From Bacteroidales bacterium (GTDB lineage Bacteria > Bacteroidota > Bacteroidia > Bacteroidales > P3), in NCBI GenBank assembly GCA_017940465.1, contig JAGAYN010000016.1, positions 1-64,000 of the forward strand: a DNA stretch of 64,000 bases, given 5' to 3'. The position numbers and the translations under genes were made by a program. The number at the start of each line of letters is the position of its first letter. Position 1 is the first letter of the stretch. Shown here piece by piece: positions 54,714-64,000 of this stretch. The notes under the pieces were generated by a model, which had not been told where the DNA came from, ran no database searches, and was given only the letters and a program-made list of their open reading frames with translations.

Positions 54714-55624
54714 ATAATCGGTTCAAATGGATTGTCCTTGACAGAAAAATCGGGCCGATAGCAGCCTTCCGACTCCAGGTCTTGCCTCCACCCCTGCACA
54801 AGCCCCCGCTCGGTACACCGCCGGCATACCTGCTCGTACTCCTCCCGCTTTAGGCGTCGGTTCAAGGGCATCGGCAAATCCTTCGTCGGCGGATAGTATT
54901 GCGACATGAGCGACACCGGCACCTGATGCGGCAGATTGTCCGCCAACCAGTCAATCACCTGCAGCGAATTCTCCACCAGTCCCGGAAGTACAAGGTGGCG
55001 CACCGCCATGCCACGGAAAGCCACCCCCTCGGCATCCACCTTGAGGGATGCCCCCACCTGCCGCTGCATCTCCTTGAGGGCCGCTGTAGCCACGAGGGGA
55101 TAGTCTGGGGCATGGCTGTAGGTACCGGCCGCATCCGCGTCGAGATACTTAAGGTCAGGCAAGTAAATATCCACCAGTCCCTCAAGTGATTGCAAGGCAT
55201 CTACCCTCTCATACCCACTGCTGTTGTACAGCACCGTCGGGCGGACCCCCCGGCTTTGCACAGCAGACAGGAGGGATGGCAGAAGGGGAGCGTAGTGGGA
55301 TGCGGTGACAAGTCCCAGTATACCGTTGCTGTTCGGCAGGAGTTCCGCTATGCGGTCGGCAATAGCCTCCAGCCCTCTATAATGAATATAGTTGCCATCT
55401 ACTTGGCGACCCGATATGGCACGGTTCTGGCAATAGATGCAATGCAGGTTGCAATGCGGAAAGAATACATTGACCAACCCACTGAACGGCGGCTCTTCCC
55501 CGCGGTGGATACATATAGCAGCCGCCTCGAGTTCCTGCGGAGCCCCGCAATATCCTGTCGTGGTTCTTCGGGAAACACCGCAGTCCCGCGGACAGATATG
55601 GCAGGGGTCTAGTCCCAGCTGCAT
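54710..55624 (-). CDS. Radical SAM protein, PflA-like
   Basis: This 304-residue iron-sulfur enzyme has the radical SAM motif CNLHCIYCQN (about residues 70-79) in FFPHCNLHCIYCQNRAIS. An extra N-terminal Cys set is CHICPRDCGV and GYCG, as in uncharacterised PflA-like proteins of anaerobes. The substrate is unknown. The start at 55624 is chosen so that CxxCxxxC stands near the N-terminus; it overlaps the small lipoprotein gene by 16 bases. It may act on its coupled downstream neighbour, which is speculation. Confidence 0.85.
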   Translation of the reverse strand: MQLGLDPCHICPRDCGVSRRTTTGYCGAPQELEAAAICIHRGEEPPFSGLVNVFFPHCNLHCIYCQNRAISGRQVDGNYIHYRGLEAIADRIAELLPNSNGILGLVTASHYAPLLPSLLSAVQSRGVRPTVLYNSSGYERVDALQSLEGLVDIYLPDLKYLDADAAGTYSHAPDYPLVATAALKEMQRQVGASLKVDAEGVAFRGMAVRHLVLPGLVENSLQVIDWLADNLPHQVPVSLMSQYYPPTKDLPMPLNRRLKREEYEQVCRRCTERGLVQGWRQDLESEGCYRPDFSVKDNPFEPII

Positions 55625-55809
55625 ACCGCATAATATTGCATCCCTCCCTGATACTTCATGTCTGTGCAAGAGACATTGGCAGCATCCACCTCGTCAGCCG
55701 TGTAGGTACGCTCTACACCGTTATAGGCAGTGCAGGTGCACGTCTTGTGGCAACTGCCGAGGGCAAGTAGCAACAGGAGCATAATGCCAAGGGATAGTGT
55801 ACGTTTCAT
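55609..55809 (-). CDS. Small Cys-rich lipoprotein
   Basis: This 66-residue protein has a lipoprotein signal (MKRTLSLGIMLLLLLALGSC). The mature part has CHKTCTCTAYNG and two further Cys. No function is recognised. It overlaps the flippase gene by four bases upstream and the radical SAM gene downstream. Confidence 0.75.
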   Translation of the reverse strand: MKRTLSLGIMLLLLLALGSCHKTCTCTAYNGVERTYTADEVDAANVSCTDMKYQGGMQYYAVCSWD

Positions 55810-57287
55810 CTATGGGATATTTTATGTATTGCTCTGGAGAACAAGGCTTTTTCCTTCCATACAACCACGGCAACATAGGCCAATACCAGCGCGGTTCGGA
55901 AGAGCAGCCTTGGTATCATTCCCTCGATATGAACCAGTTCCCCCACAGCATACAGCACCAGTGCAAGGGCAAAATAGGCGGATAGCGAGGCAACGGGATA
56001 GGGTACCTTATAGTGCCGCTGGCCAATACTGTAGCTGAGCAGCACACACACGCCGTAGCCCGCGAGGCCACCCCAGGCACACGCCATGTAACCCATTCGG
56101 GGCACGAAGAGGACATTCACCGCCACCATGACGGCACACCCTGTGGCACTCATCACAGCCCCCCACCACGTCTGCGCCGTCAGCTTGTACCAGAACGAGA
56201 GGTTGAAGTAGATGCCCATGAGTATCTCCGCCATCATGACAATGGGAACAGCGCGGAGCCCCTCCCAATAATCACTTTTTATCAGGTATTTGAACAGGTC
56301 CATATAGCACACCACCACCAGAAATGCCAGCAGTGTGAACTGGACGAAGTACTTCATCACCAAGGCCTGCGTCTCCTTGCTCTTGGCATCGCGCCCGCCG
56401 GCGAAGACAAACGGCTCGTAGGCATAGCGGAACGCCTGGGTGATCATGGCCATAATCATTGCGATCTTGACACAGGCCCCGTAGATACCCAGCTGCACAC
56501 GCCCCTCTTCCCCGGGCACAAGGTAGGGGAACAGTATCTTGTCCGCCACCTGGTTCAGTATGCCCACCACGCCGAACAGCAACAGGGGCCAGGCGTAGCG
56601 GAGCATCGGTTTGAGCAGGCGCCCGTCGAAAGCGGAGGGGCACCAGTCGCGCAACTCGCGGTAGAATCCGAGCGTTACGAGGGCAGTGCACAGGAGGTTG
56701 ATATAGAATATGTAGCCTACGTTATCGGCCTCGCTGTACCATTGCATCCAACCCTGGCCGGCCATGCGCGGCGCCACCAGGAATATGAAGAGGTTCAACC
56801 CTATGTTCAAGACGATGAATCCCAGCTTGAGGGAGGCGAATTTCCAGGCCTTTCCCTCCTGCCGCAGGCGGGCGAACAGGATGGATTGCACGGCATCCAA
56901 CGCCACCACCACGGCCATCGCGCCGATATATTCGGGGTGCGCCTCATAGCCCATGGCCGAAGCTATGGGGTGCAGCAAGGCAAGCACGAGGATAACGAAC
57001 AGGCCGCTCACCGCACCCACCGCCGACAGCGCGGTGGAAAAGACCGACTTCGGGTCGGCCCCTTCGCGGTTGGCGAAGTAGAAGTAGGTGGTCTCCATGC
57101 CGAAGGTGAGGATGACCAGCAGGAGCGCCGTGTAGGCATAGATGTTGGTCACCACGCCATATCCGCCCGACGCAGCGGAGATGTGGTAGGTGTAGACCGG
57201 CACCAGCAGGTAGTTCAGGAACCGGCCCACGATGCTGCTCAAGCCGTAGACGACCGAGTCGGAGAGGAGTTTCTTCAGCGATGGCAT
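55806..57287 (-). CDS. Oligosaccharide flippase (polysaccharide biosynthesis protein)
   Basis: This 493-residue inner-membrane protein of the MATE-like/Wzx superfamily has about fourteen hydrophobic segments. The opening is VVYGLSSIVGRFLNYLLVPVYT and the central Arg/Tyr-rich loop is AFRYAYEPFVF, both typical of Bacteroidota flippases. It probably moves a lipid-linked glycan across the inner membrane. The start at 57287 (MPSLKKLLSD) is chosen since upstream sequence is the shadow of panB. It lies 20 bases behind panB. Confidence 0.88.
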   Translation of the reverse strand: MPSLKKLLSDSVVYGLSSIVGRFLNYLLVPVYTYHISAASGGYGVVTNIYAYTALLLVILTFGMETTYFYFANREGADPKSVFSTALSAVGAVSGLFVILVLALLHPIASAMGYEAHPEYIGAMAVVVALDAVQSILFARLRQEGKAWKFASLKLGFIVLNIGLNLFIFLVAPRMAGQGWMQWYSEADNVGYIFYINLLCTALVTLGFYRELRDWCPSAFDGRLLKPMLRYAWPLLLFGVVGILNQVADKILFPYLVPGEEGRVQLGIYGACVKIAMIMAMITQAFRYAYEPFVFAGGRDAKSKETQALVMKYFVQFTLLAFLVVVCYMDLFKYLIKSDYWEGLRAVPIVMMAEILMGIYFNLSFWYKLTAQTWWGAVMSATGCAVMVAVNVLFVPRMGYMACAWGGLAGYGVCVLLSYSIGQRHYKVPYPVASLSAYFALALVLYAVGELVHIEGMIPRLLFRTALVLAYVAVVVWKEKALFSRAIHKISHR

Positions 57288-57307
57288 GGCGCGTCGTCGT
57301 GTCGGGA

Positions 57308-58126
57308 CTAGTACTGCTCCTTGTCGTTGGGGAAGTCGCCACTCTTCACGTCGCTGATATAGTGGCGTATGGCATTGGAGATGTCCTCGCCGAAGGTGCC
57401 GTAGGTGCGCAGGTAGCGGGGCTTGAACTGCTGTGTGATGCCGAGCATGTCCTGAAGCACCAGCACCTGTCCGTCCACATGGGGGCCGGCGCCGATGCCA
57501 ATGGTGGGTATCTTGATGGTCTGCGTGACCTCCTGCCCCAGCACAGCGGGTATCTTCTCCAGCACCAGTGCGAAGCATCCGGCCTCCTGCAGTATGAAGG
57601 CGTCGCGCTTCAGGCGGTCGGCCTCCTCCTTGTCGGTGGCGCGCACGGCGTAGGTGCCGAACTTATTGATGCTCTGCGGCGTGAGACCCAGGTGGCCCAT
57701 GATGGGGATGCCGGCCGAAAGTATGCGCTGCACGCTCTCCAGTATCTCCTCGCCACCCTCCATCTTGATAGCGTCGGCGCCGGTCTCCTTCATGATGCGT
57801 ATGGCGGAAGCGAGGGCCTGCTTGGAGTTGCCTTGATAGGTTCCGAAGGGCATATCGACGACCACCAGGGCGCGATTGACGGCACGCACCACGGAGGTGG
57901 CATAGATGATGATCTCGTCCAGCGAGATAGGCAGGGTGGTCTTGTGGCCCTGCATGACGTTGGCGGCCGAGTCGCCCACCAGTATGACATCGATTTTCGA
58001 GGCTTCGACCAACGAGGCCATCGAGTAGTCGTAGGCCGTAATCATGGCGATCTTCTCGCCATGTACCTTCATGTTCTGCAGTACCTTGGTGGTGACTTTG
58101 GTCACATCGGTCTGTAAGTAACCCAT
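57308..58126 (-). CDS. panB: 3-Methyl-2-oxobutanoate hydroxymethyltransferase
   Basis: This 272-residue decameric enzyme carries out the first committed step of pantothenate and coenzyme A synthesis. It has [36 protein letters not shown] and DAIKMEGG, which include the Mg ligands, and GHLGLTPQS. The length is typical. It is followed by the flippase gene in the same transcript; panC and panE are not in the window. Confidence 0.97.
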   Translation of the reverse strand: MGYLQTDVTKVTTKVLQNMKVHGEKIAMITAYDYSMASLVEASKIDVILVGDSAANVMQGHKTTLPISLDEIIIYATSVVRAVNRALVVVDMPFGTYQGNSKQALASAIRIMKETGADAIKMEGGEEILESVQRILSAGIPIMGHLGLTPQSINKFGTYAVRATDKEEADRLKRDAFILQEAGCFALVLEKIPAVLGQEVTQTIKIPTIGIGAGPHVDGQVLVLQDMLGITQQFKPRYLRTYGTFGEDISNAIRHYISDVKSGDFPNDKEQY

Positions 58127-58168
58127 TGTGTGATTGCGAATTAAGGTTTATGAATGGTGAATTCCAGT

Positions 58169-59464
58169 CTATTCTATGATTTCCTCGGGGTCATCCGGTC
58201 GGCTCCTGCCGCTGTCCAGCAGGGTCTCCTCCTCCTGTTCGGGGGTGATGCGGAAGAGGGCTTTGAGGGGCTTCTTGAGTTCCATCTCGCCATGCTTCCC
58301 CACGCGGTAGGCCACATAGTGGCGTTTCCCCACGGTGAAGGCCGCGGCCTCGGTGGAACTGGCAGCCTCGTAGAAGTATTTCTTCAGCTCGTTTTCCTGG
58401 ATACGCTTGCCGAGGTAGATGGTGTCGAACTGCGTCACGTTGATAGGTGCCTGCAGCACCAGGGCCCCTTTGCCGGGCAATTTGCGGGTGGGCAGGGCCT
58501 TGTACTCCGTGCCGCGCGAGGTCTTCACCCGTGCAAAGAAGCGCAGCTTGGCCTCCACCTGCTCCGGCGTGGCGGGGATGCGGATGAATATGGAGTCCTT
58601 CTGCGGCACCTCGCATTCGTCCATCCCGCGGGAATAGTTGCTTTTCAGCACGATATATCCCGCCTGCACCAGCAGTTGCTTCGGGTGCGGGATGAGGCGG
58701 TACTGCTCCACGATGGGGCGATAGCCGAGGTGGTCGTCGATGGATATCTCGATGCCCGTAGGGCAGGTGTCCTTGGTGCCTTCGACCGTGTGCAGCGCCC
58801 CGCGGGTGATGAAGAGCGAGGCGTAGTAGCCATGCACCAGGCTGTCCTCGGCTGGCGTGTAGCAGCCGCGGGCGGAGCCCACGCATTCGTCGGGGTCGTT
58901 CCTGAAGGTGACCAGCACCGTGCCGCGCAGCGGGACACTCTTGTTGAGCAACATCCGCGCCTCCGGCAACTGGCCGCAGTCGTACACCTCCACGGCCAGC
59001 GGCACCTCGTAGCGCAGTACTTCCGACGAATCGCCGTGGCACGAGCAATGGATCGGGTTGTTCGCATAGCGGATGGGGAAGGGGGCGTGGGAGCGCATGG
59101 CGAAGTAGCGCACCACCGCATCGGCGCGCCGACGGCCCAGTTCCCCGTCGTCGTCGGCATAGCTCTCCACCAGCATGGTGTAATAATTGGGGTTCTCCAC
59201 GGCGAATGCGATGCGGTAGGCCGAGTCCATCAGGTCAAGATCCTGCTCGCGATACTCCGACTCGTCGCCGTCGAACTGCAGCAACAGGCAGAACACCTCC
59301 GGACGCTCCAGCGCCTTCTGCATATTTTTCACCGGCTTGGCACTCGGAATGTAGAGTCCCGACTGCGCACGCAGCCCGATTGCACCGGCCACCGCCAGCG
59401 CCACCAGCACCGCAACCCTGCGCAAGATGCTACTTCTCAATATATTATTAGTACCTATATACAT
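58169..59464 (-). CDS. Exported protein with OmpA-like segment
   Basis: This 431-residue protein has a signal peptide (to about GLRAQS). A segment VESYADDDGELGRRRADAVV (about residues 95-114) resembles the peptidoglycan-binding motif of OmpA-like domains. The C-terminal two thirds, with several Cys and beta-type segments, were not recognised. The start at 59464 is chosen because the -7 element at 59490 would put the transcription start just upstream; the in-frame ATG-like start at 59485 would then be excluded. It stands 42 bases before panB. Confidence 0.7.
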   Translation of the reverse strand: MYIGTNNILRSSILRRVAVLVALAVAGAIGLRAQSGLYIPSAKPVKNMQKALERPEVFCLLLQFDGDESEYREQDLDLMDSAYRIAFAVENPNYYTMLVESYADDDGELGRRRADAVVRYFAMRSHAPFPIRYANNPIHCSCHGDSSEVLRYEVPLAVEVYDCGQLPEARMLLNKSVPLRGTVLVTFRNDPDECVGSARGCYTPAEDSLVHGYYASLFITRGALHTVEGTKDTCPTGIEISIDDHLGYRPIVEQYRLIPHPKQLLVQAGYIVLKSNYSRGMDECEVPQKDSIFIRIPATPEQVEAKLRFFARVKTSRGTEYKALPTRKLPGKGALVLQAPINVTQFDTIYLGKRIQENELKKYFYEAASSTEAAAFTVGKRHYVAYRVGKHGEMELKKPLKALFRITPEQEEETLLDSGRSRPDDPEEIIE

Positions 59465-59489
59465 AGTATACCGCTCTAATATCAATCTG

Positions 59490-59497
59490 CAAAGGTA
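59490..59497 (-). promoter_or_regulatory. Promoter -7 element of the OmpA-like/panB operon
   Basis: The minus-strand sequence TACCTTTG matches the consensus, 26 bases before the start at 59464. Confidence 0.6.
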
Positions 59498-59647
59498 AGC
59501 AAAAAAAACGACTCATGAAAAAAAATTTCACCTCCCCTCGCCCACCGCAACTGCCTGTCTCCCAGCACCCTACAAGTTATAGGTTTTGCTCATCTTCGTA
59601 TCCCGCTGGTGATTGCAAACAATATAATCGGCAACCCCGCGTTAAGT

Positions 59648-59716
59648 GAATGAAGAATGAAGAATGAAGAATGAAATTCAAATTTCAATTCTCAATCTTC
59701 AATTTCAAAATTGAAT
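59648..59716. repeat. GAATGAA-type spacer repeat
   Basis: Four GAATGAA units are followed by AATTTCAA/TTCAATTC variations. It belongs to the same spacer class as the gaps in the psd-ftsH region and precedes the DUF6266 gene. Confidence 0.6.
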
Positions 59717-59721
59717 AGATT

Positions 59722-60501
59722 GTGGCAATAATCGAACAGGGAATCCTTGGCGGCTTCAGCGGCCGCGTAGGCACCGTGGTGGGCTATCACCGGCACGGGG
59801 CCTGGTTCGTCCGTGCCTACCAGCCGCACATCAACGACCGCAAATCAGCCGCCCAGCTCGAGCAACGCTCCCGCTTCAAGGCGATGATCCAGTTCGCCTC
59901 GCCCGCCACCGGAGCGCTGCGCCTCGGGCTGCGACAGATGGCTCTATCAGAGGGAATTACGGAGGGGAACTGCTTTCTGAAAATCAACAAGGACAGGTTC
60001 GTCGCCGAAGCCCAGGGAGGTGTAGGCGTGGACTACCCTCGGCTGCAGTTCTCGCGCGGTGCGCTGGCGGGAGTGGCGCTTACGGAGTGCGCGGTGGACG
60101 AGCGGAATGTGCTGTCGGTCGGCTGGCGCAGCCTCGGGGGCGGTGCTGCCGACCGAGTGGTGATCTACCTCTGGTGCCCCACGGCGGGGCGCGGGCTGAC
60201 CGCCGAGGCCGACCGTTGCCGCCACGGGTTGCGCGCCATGTTGCCGCAGGCCTTTGCCGGCCAGGAGGTGCACTGCTGGGCGTTTGCCGTCAACCAACTC
60301 GGCATTGCCTCGCCGACAGCCTACAGCGCCGCAGGAGTCCCTACGAGAGGGGCTGCCGCTGGGGAGATGCCTACAGGCCAAAGTCCTCTTTCACCCGCTG
60401 CGCAAAGCGTGTCGCGCCGGAGTGGTTCAGATGGAGATCATCGTAGTAAAGCGTGTCACAGCGGAAGTCGATGTCGTCCAGATAGTTGCGGAATTCCATA
60501 G
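59722..60501 (+). CDS. DUF6266 family protein with antisense-overlapping tail
   Basis: This 259-residue frame starts at a GTG with MAIIEQGILGGFSGRVGTVVG, the DUF6266 signature. The family body continues to about residue 205 (AFAVNQLGIASPTAYSA). Family members usually end there. The remaining 50 residues are Ser/Arg-rich and are read from the strand opposite the 3' end of the SGNH-like gene (60371-61321), so the natural stop has probably been lost by a frameshift or substitution. The function of the family is unknown. Confidence 0.75.
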   Translation: MAIIEQGILGGFSGRVGTVVGYHRHGAWFVRAYQPHINDRKSAAQLEQRSRFKAMIQFASPATGALRLGLRQMALSEGITEGNCFLKINKDRFVAEAQGGVGVDYPRLQFSRGALAGVALTECAVDERNVLSVGWRSLGGGAADRVVIYLWCPTAGRGLTAEADRCRHGLRAMLPQAFAGQEVHCWAFAVNQLGIASPTAYSAAGVPTRGAAAGEMPTGQSPLSPAAQSVSRRSGSDGDHRSKACHSGSRCRPDSCGIP

Positions 60502-61321
60502 GCTGCTGTGCCTGCACCGTGGCCACGACATGCTGCAGGTCGGCATGGAGCCTGTCGGTGCATTGGCCGAGGTAGCTGTCCGACGCCGGGCAGACCACGG
60601 CGATGAAGCGCACACCGCGGTCGTGGCAGAGGCCGGCCAGTTCGGCCAGCAAGCGCGCGTAGCGGTCCACCACCTCGGGCTCGTGCTGCGTGGAACTCAC
60701 CGTGGGGCGCAAGCCGTCTTTGCGGTTGGTGTGGGCGGTGTAGCCCAGCGAGTCGCACCCCACACCGGAGTGGAACGAGCGATAGGAGAGGTGGCCCGAG
60801 GCCAGCAGCGAACGGCAGAGCCAACGCTGGGGGAAGCCGTCGCAATAGAGGTGCCACGACCGAGCATATTCCGCCCCTTCGGTGATGCTGCGTCCGTCGG
60901 CAGCAAGGTAGCCAATGTTGATGGGGTAGAGCACGGTGTGCAGGTTGGGCAACATGGGCAGGTAGCGCCGCGCCAATTCGACGTCGTACCAAAGTTTGCG
61001 GTTAACCTGCGAGGTCATGAAGACACTGTCGCCCAGCACATGGGGGTTGAACGACACCGCAAATAGACTGTGCCCCAGGAGGAGGGTGGCGATGTCGTCG
61101 GCGTGGTTCTCCAGGTAGCGGCGTTTGTAGCGGGATTCGTTCTCGACCTTTGTGCCAAGCCATTCGAGGGGCAGCACAAAGCACACCAGCGCGAGGAGGC
61201 AGACCACAAGGGCGGTACGGATAAATATAACTGGCTGATTATCACCCCCCCCCGCTTTTCTCACCGTATCATTGGAGGCGGAGCTGGTGGAGCGCTTGGG
61301 AGTTAACATTTGGAGTGTCAT
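60371..61321 (-). CDS. SGNH-hydrolase-like membrane-anchored protein 1
   Basis: This 316-residue protein has one N-terminal membrane segment (about residues 30-52). The first SGNH-type block is LLLGHSLF and the last is DDLHLNHSGATRFA with an Asp-x-x-His pair. In block I His-Ser stands where Asn-Ser is usual. The enzymes of this class act on acyl or acetyl groups of glycans. A G9 tract near the start encodes Gly residues 24-26. It is a divergent tandem paralogue of the next gene; both end in RFAQRVK-DFG. Confidence 0.7.
   Translation of the reverse strand: MTLQMLTPKRSTSSASNDTVRKAGGGDNQPVIFIRTALVVCLLALVCFVLPLEWLGTKVENESRYKRRYLENHADDIATLLLGHSLFAVSFNPHVLGDSVFMTSQVNRKLWYDVELARRYLPMLPNLHTVLYPINIGYLAADGRSITEGAEYARSWHLYCDGFPQRWLCRSLLASGHLSYRSFHSGVGCDSLGYTAHTNRKDGLRPTVSSTQHEPEVVDRYARLLAELAGLCHDRGVRFIAVVCPASDSYLGQCTDRLHADLQHVVATVQAQQPMEFRNYLDDIDFRCDTLYYDDLHLNHSGATRFAQRVKEDFGL
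61245..61253 (-). repeat. G9 homopolymer tract within the SGNH-like 1 coding region
   Basis: Nine G on the minus strand fall within codons 23-26 of the gene, before the membrane segment. A change of one base would shift the frame and remove the whole enzymatic part. Confidence 0.85.
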
Positions 61322-61353
61322 TGCATTGCTATGGTGTCAAGGGCTGGGAAGTT

Positions 61354-62259
61354 CTATATGCCGAAATCGGCCTTCACACGCTGGGCGAACCGCTCGGCAC
61401 CGAGGAAGTTGAGGTGGTTCCAGTTCCAGTAGAGCGAGTCGGCGCGGAAATCGGGGTCGGCAATGTAGTTGTGGTACTCCACGGGGTGCTGCTCCCCCAC
61501 CCTGTTGGCCATGCGTTGCAAATTGGCGACCCCATCCGGGGTGGCCTCGGCAAGGAACGAGTCGTGGAACGGGGGTGTGAGCAGGACGAAGCGCACCCCC
61601 TGGCGGTGGCAGACGGCGGCGATGCGCATCAAATAACCCGTGGTCACGTCGATGCCGCTTTGGTGTGGCGGGTGGTATCTGCCTGCCCCTCCGTCGCCGC
61701 GGTCCATGCGCCCCTCGAAAGGGAGGTAGCCCTGTAAACCCAGCATACAGGCTTCGCGCCGGCACTTGCGGAAAGTGAAACTATTGGAGAGGAAAGCCGA
61801 CGAACTGATAAGCGACTGGGGGAACTGCTCGTCGCGGGTATGCATGTAGCGGTGGTAGTCGTAAGACACCTTGTGCTCGAAGCCGTTGAGGTAAGCGCCG
61901 CGCATGTTGTAGCTCAACGGCAGCATGACAACGCGGAGGTTGGGCATAAGAGGCACAAAGTGCTCGGCCAACTGCGCGTCGTGCACTATAGAGCGGCTCG
62001 CCATGGCGAAACAATAGGCACTGTCGCCAAACACATAGGGCGGCATCCCGTGCTCGAACAGGCTGTTGCCCAGCATGAGCACCGAGATGTCCTCGAGGTG
62101 CGACTGGAGGTAGTCGTACTTGCAGGTGTACCTGTTGCGTCCCAGCCCCATGGCCCACTCGCATACCAGCACCGGCAGCACAGCCATCAGCACCGTGAAG
62201 AACACATCCCTTGCAAACAGCCATACACCTCCCGCTCTACTTGAACCTATTTTTCCCAC
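61354..62259 (-). CDS. SGNH-hydrolase-like membrane-anchored protein 2
   Basis: This 301-residue protein has a membrane segment at about residues 14-36. Block I is LMLGNSLFEHG and the C-terminal block is WNWNHLNFLGAERFAQRVK. It shares these and the spacing with the downstream gene, so they are tandem duplicates. The role is unknown; secreted-glycan modification is a guess from the fold class. It starts nine bases behind the MoxR gene. Confidence 0.7.
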   Translation of the reverse strand: MGKIGSSRAGGVWLFARDVFFTVLMAVLPVLVCEWAMGLGRNRYTCKYDYLQSHLEDISVLMLGNSLFEHGMPPYVFGDSAYCFAMASRSIVHDAQLAEHFVPLMPNLRVVMLPLSYNMRGAYLNGFEHKVSYDYHRYMHTRDEQFPQSLISSSAFLSNSFTFRKCRREACMLGLQGYLPFEGRMDRGDGGAGRYHPPHQSGIDVTTGYLMRIAAVCHRQGVRFVLLTPPFHDSFLAEATPDGVANLQRMANRVGEQHPVEYHNYIADPDFRADSLYWNWNHLNFLGAERFAQRVKADFGI

Positions 62260-62268
62260 AATACTTCC

Positions 62269-63240
<972 letters not shown>

Positions 63241-63246
63241 AAAGCG

Positions 63247-64000
63247 TTATTGTAGGTTCTCGAACACACAGTTCTTGTACTCGTCGGAGAGTTTGATATA
63301 GGTGTTTTGCATCTGGCGGCGTGCCCATTCCTGCATGCGCTTCTGCTTGGCGGCGGCCAGGGCGGCGTTGTAGATGTTGTCGTAGTCGTCGGTGAGGTTG
63401 GCCCTGTGGGCCGGATACTTCTTGTTGAGGCGCACGATGCGGTAGGCGTCGCGCTGGTCGGCGGTCTTCATGGCGGTGGCGTTGCTGATCTGCCCCTCGT
63501 CCATACCGGGGATGCCCACAGTGTAGTAGTGCTCCTTGATGGCCTCGGCGTCGAACCGGCTGCTGCCGTCGGCGGAGTTGGTCACCGTGCCTCCCTGCTT
63601 GGCGCCGGAGCCTGTGCTGTAGCGGCGCGCTGCATCCTCGAACGAGATGCGTCCGGCGCGGATTTCGGTAGCCAGGCTGTCCAGGCGCATACGGGCCTGC
63701 AGGAGGTCCTCCGACGACACCTTGGGCGTAATCAGGATGTGCCTCACGTTGATGGTGTTGCCGCGGCGCTCGATGAGCTGGATGATGTGGAATCCGAACT
63801 GTGTCTCGATGATGGGCGACACCTCGCCGGGCTTGAGGGCGAAGGCGGCAGCCTCGAACTCGCCCACCATGTCGCCACGCGAGAAGAATCCCAGTTCACC
63901 TCCCTGCTTGGCAGAGCCGGGGTCCTGGGAGTAGAGGGTGGCCAGCATGGAGAATTTCTCCCCCTTGAGGATGCGCTCGCGCAAAGCCGCCAACTCGCCG
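63247..64000 (-). CDS. SurA/PpiC-type peptidyl-prolyl isomerase (partial, runs off the window)
   Basis: Only the C-terminal 250 or so residues are in the window. Two parvulin repeats are recognisable: [24 protein letters not shown] (two blocks), [19 protein letters not shown] and [15 protein letters not shown] for the first, and [11 protein letters not shown] with [11 protein letters not shown] for the second. It probably folds outer-membrane proteins in the periplasm. The 5' end lies beyond base 64000. Confidence 0.9.
   Translation of the reverse strand, partial: GELAALRERILKGEKFSMLATLYSQDPGSAKQGGELGFFSRGDMVGEFEAAAFALKPGEVSPIIETQFGFHIIQLIERRGNTINVRHILITPKVSSEDLLQARMRLDSLATEIRAGRISFEDAARRYSTGSGAKQGGTVTNSADGSSRFDAEAIKEHYYTVGIPGMDEGQISNATAMKTADQRDAYRIVRLNKKYPAHRANLTDDYDNIYNAALAAAKQKRMQEWARRQMQNTYIKLSDEYKNCVFENLQ

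Overview
The window looks like a chromosomal segment of a GC-rich member of the Bacteroidales. Promoters carry the Bacteroidota -7 motif TAnnTTTG, Shine-Dalgarno sites are mostly weak, many lipoproteins have the LxxC-type N-terminus, and there are Bacteroidota-typical families (PorU/PorV of the type IX secretion system, a C25 peptidase with a C-terminal sorting domain, DUF1599, the BT_3928-like DoxX/MauE protein, DUF4293, DUF6266, CdaA next to FolP). No rRNA, tRNA or true CRISPR array was recognised.

Layout. 0-12 kb: nagB, a lipoprotein glutathione peroxidase, a FISUMP-like lipoprotein, an exported bleomycin-hydrolase-like peptidase (pepC), rpsA, a small ATP-binding protein with a phosphoesterase, a lipoprotein with a polyprenyl-phosphate sugar transferase, and an alanine-racemase-fold arginine decarboxylase. 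12-23 kb: a long run of minus-strand genes (FKBP lipoprotein and gingipain-like cargo, RluA-type synthase, psd, cdsA, ftsH, rsfS, tsaE, DUF4293, BT_3928-like, DUF1599). 23-26.7 kb: an accessory island made of more than thirty short palindromic repeats, a Y1 (RAYT-type) transposase and a DUF4143-type ATPase. 26.8-34.5 kb: one 2552-residue mosaic surface protein. 34.9-42.9 kb: folP-cdaA, an M16 protease, and a His-rich small protein/TonB receptor/DUF4625 metal-uptake locus. 43-44 kb: a ParE-type toxin with its antitoxin, followed by two unrelated repeat blocks. 44-54 kb: a MATE exporter, the porU-porV-ispF-clpS-nfeD-floA operon and pepD. 54-64 kb: two minus-strand operons (OmpA-like/panB/flippase/small lipoprotein/radical SAM/unknown, and PpiC/MoxR/two SGNH-like proteins) with a DUF6266 gene between them.

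The least explained content is non-coding. Several unrelated-looking intergenic elements are built on an 11-bp period: four copies of one family at 15.2, 23.1, 45.4 and 52.4 kb, two of a second at 20.1 and 39.7 kb, and one of a third at 6.6 kb. The 23-26.7 kb island has hairpins whose stems change on both arms together while staying paired, a regular 54-bp array that imitates a CRISPR, a 151-bp direct duplication around the transposase, and what looks like a deletion remnant of a second copy of the ATPase unit. Homopolymer G tracts lie in the leader of the giant surface-protein gene (G12) and within the start of an SGNH-like gene (G9), both candidates for length variation.
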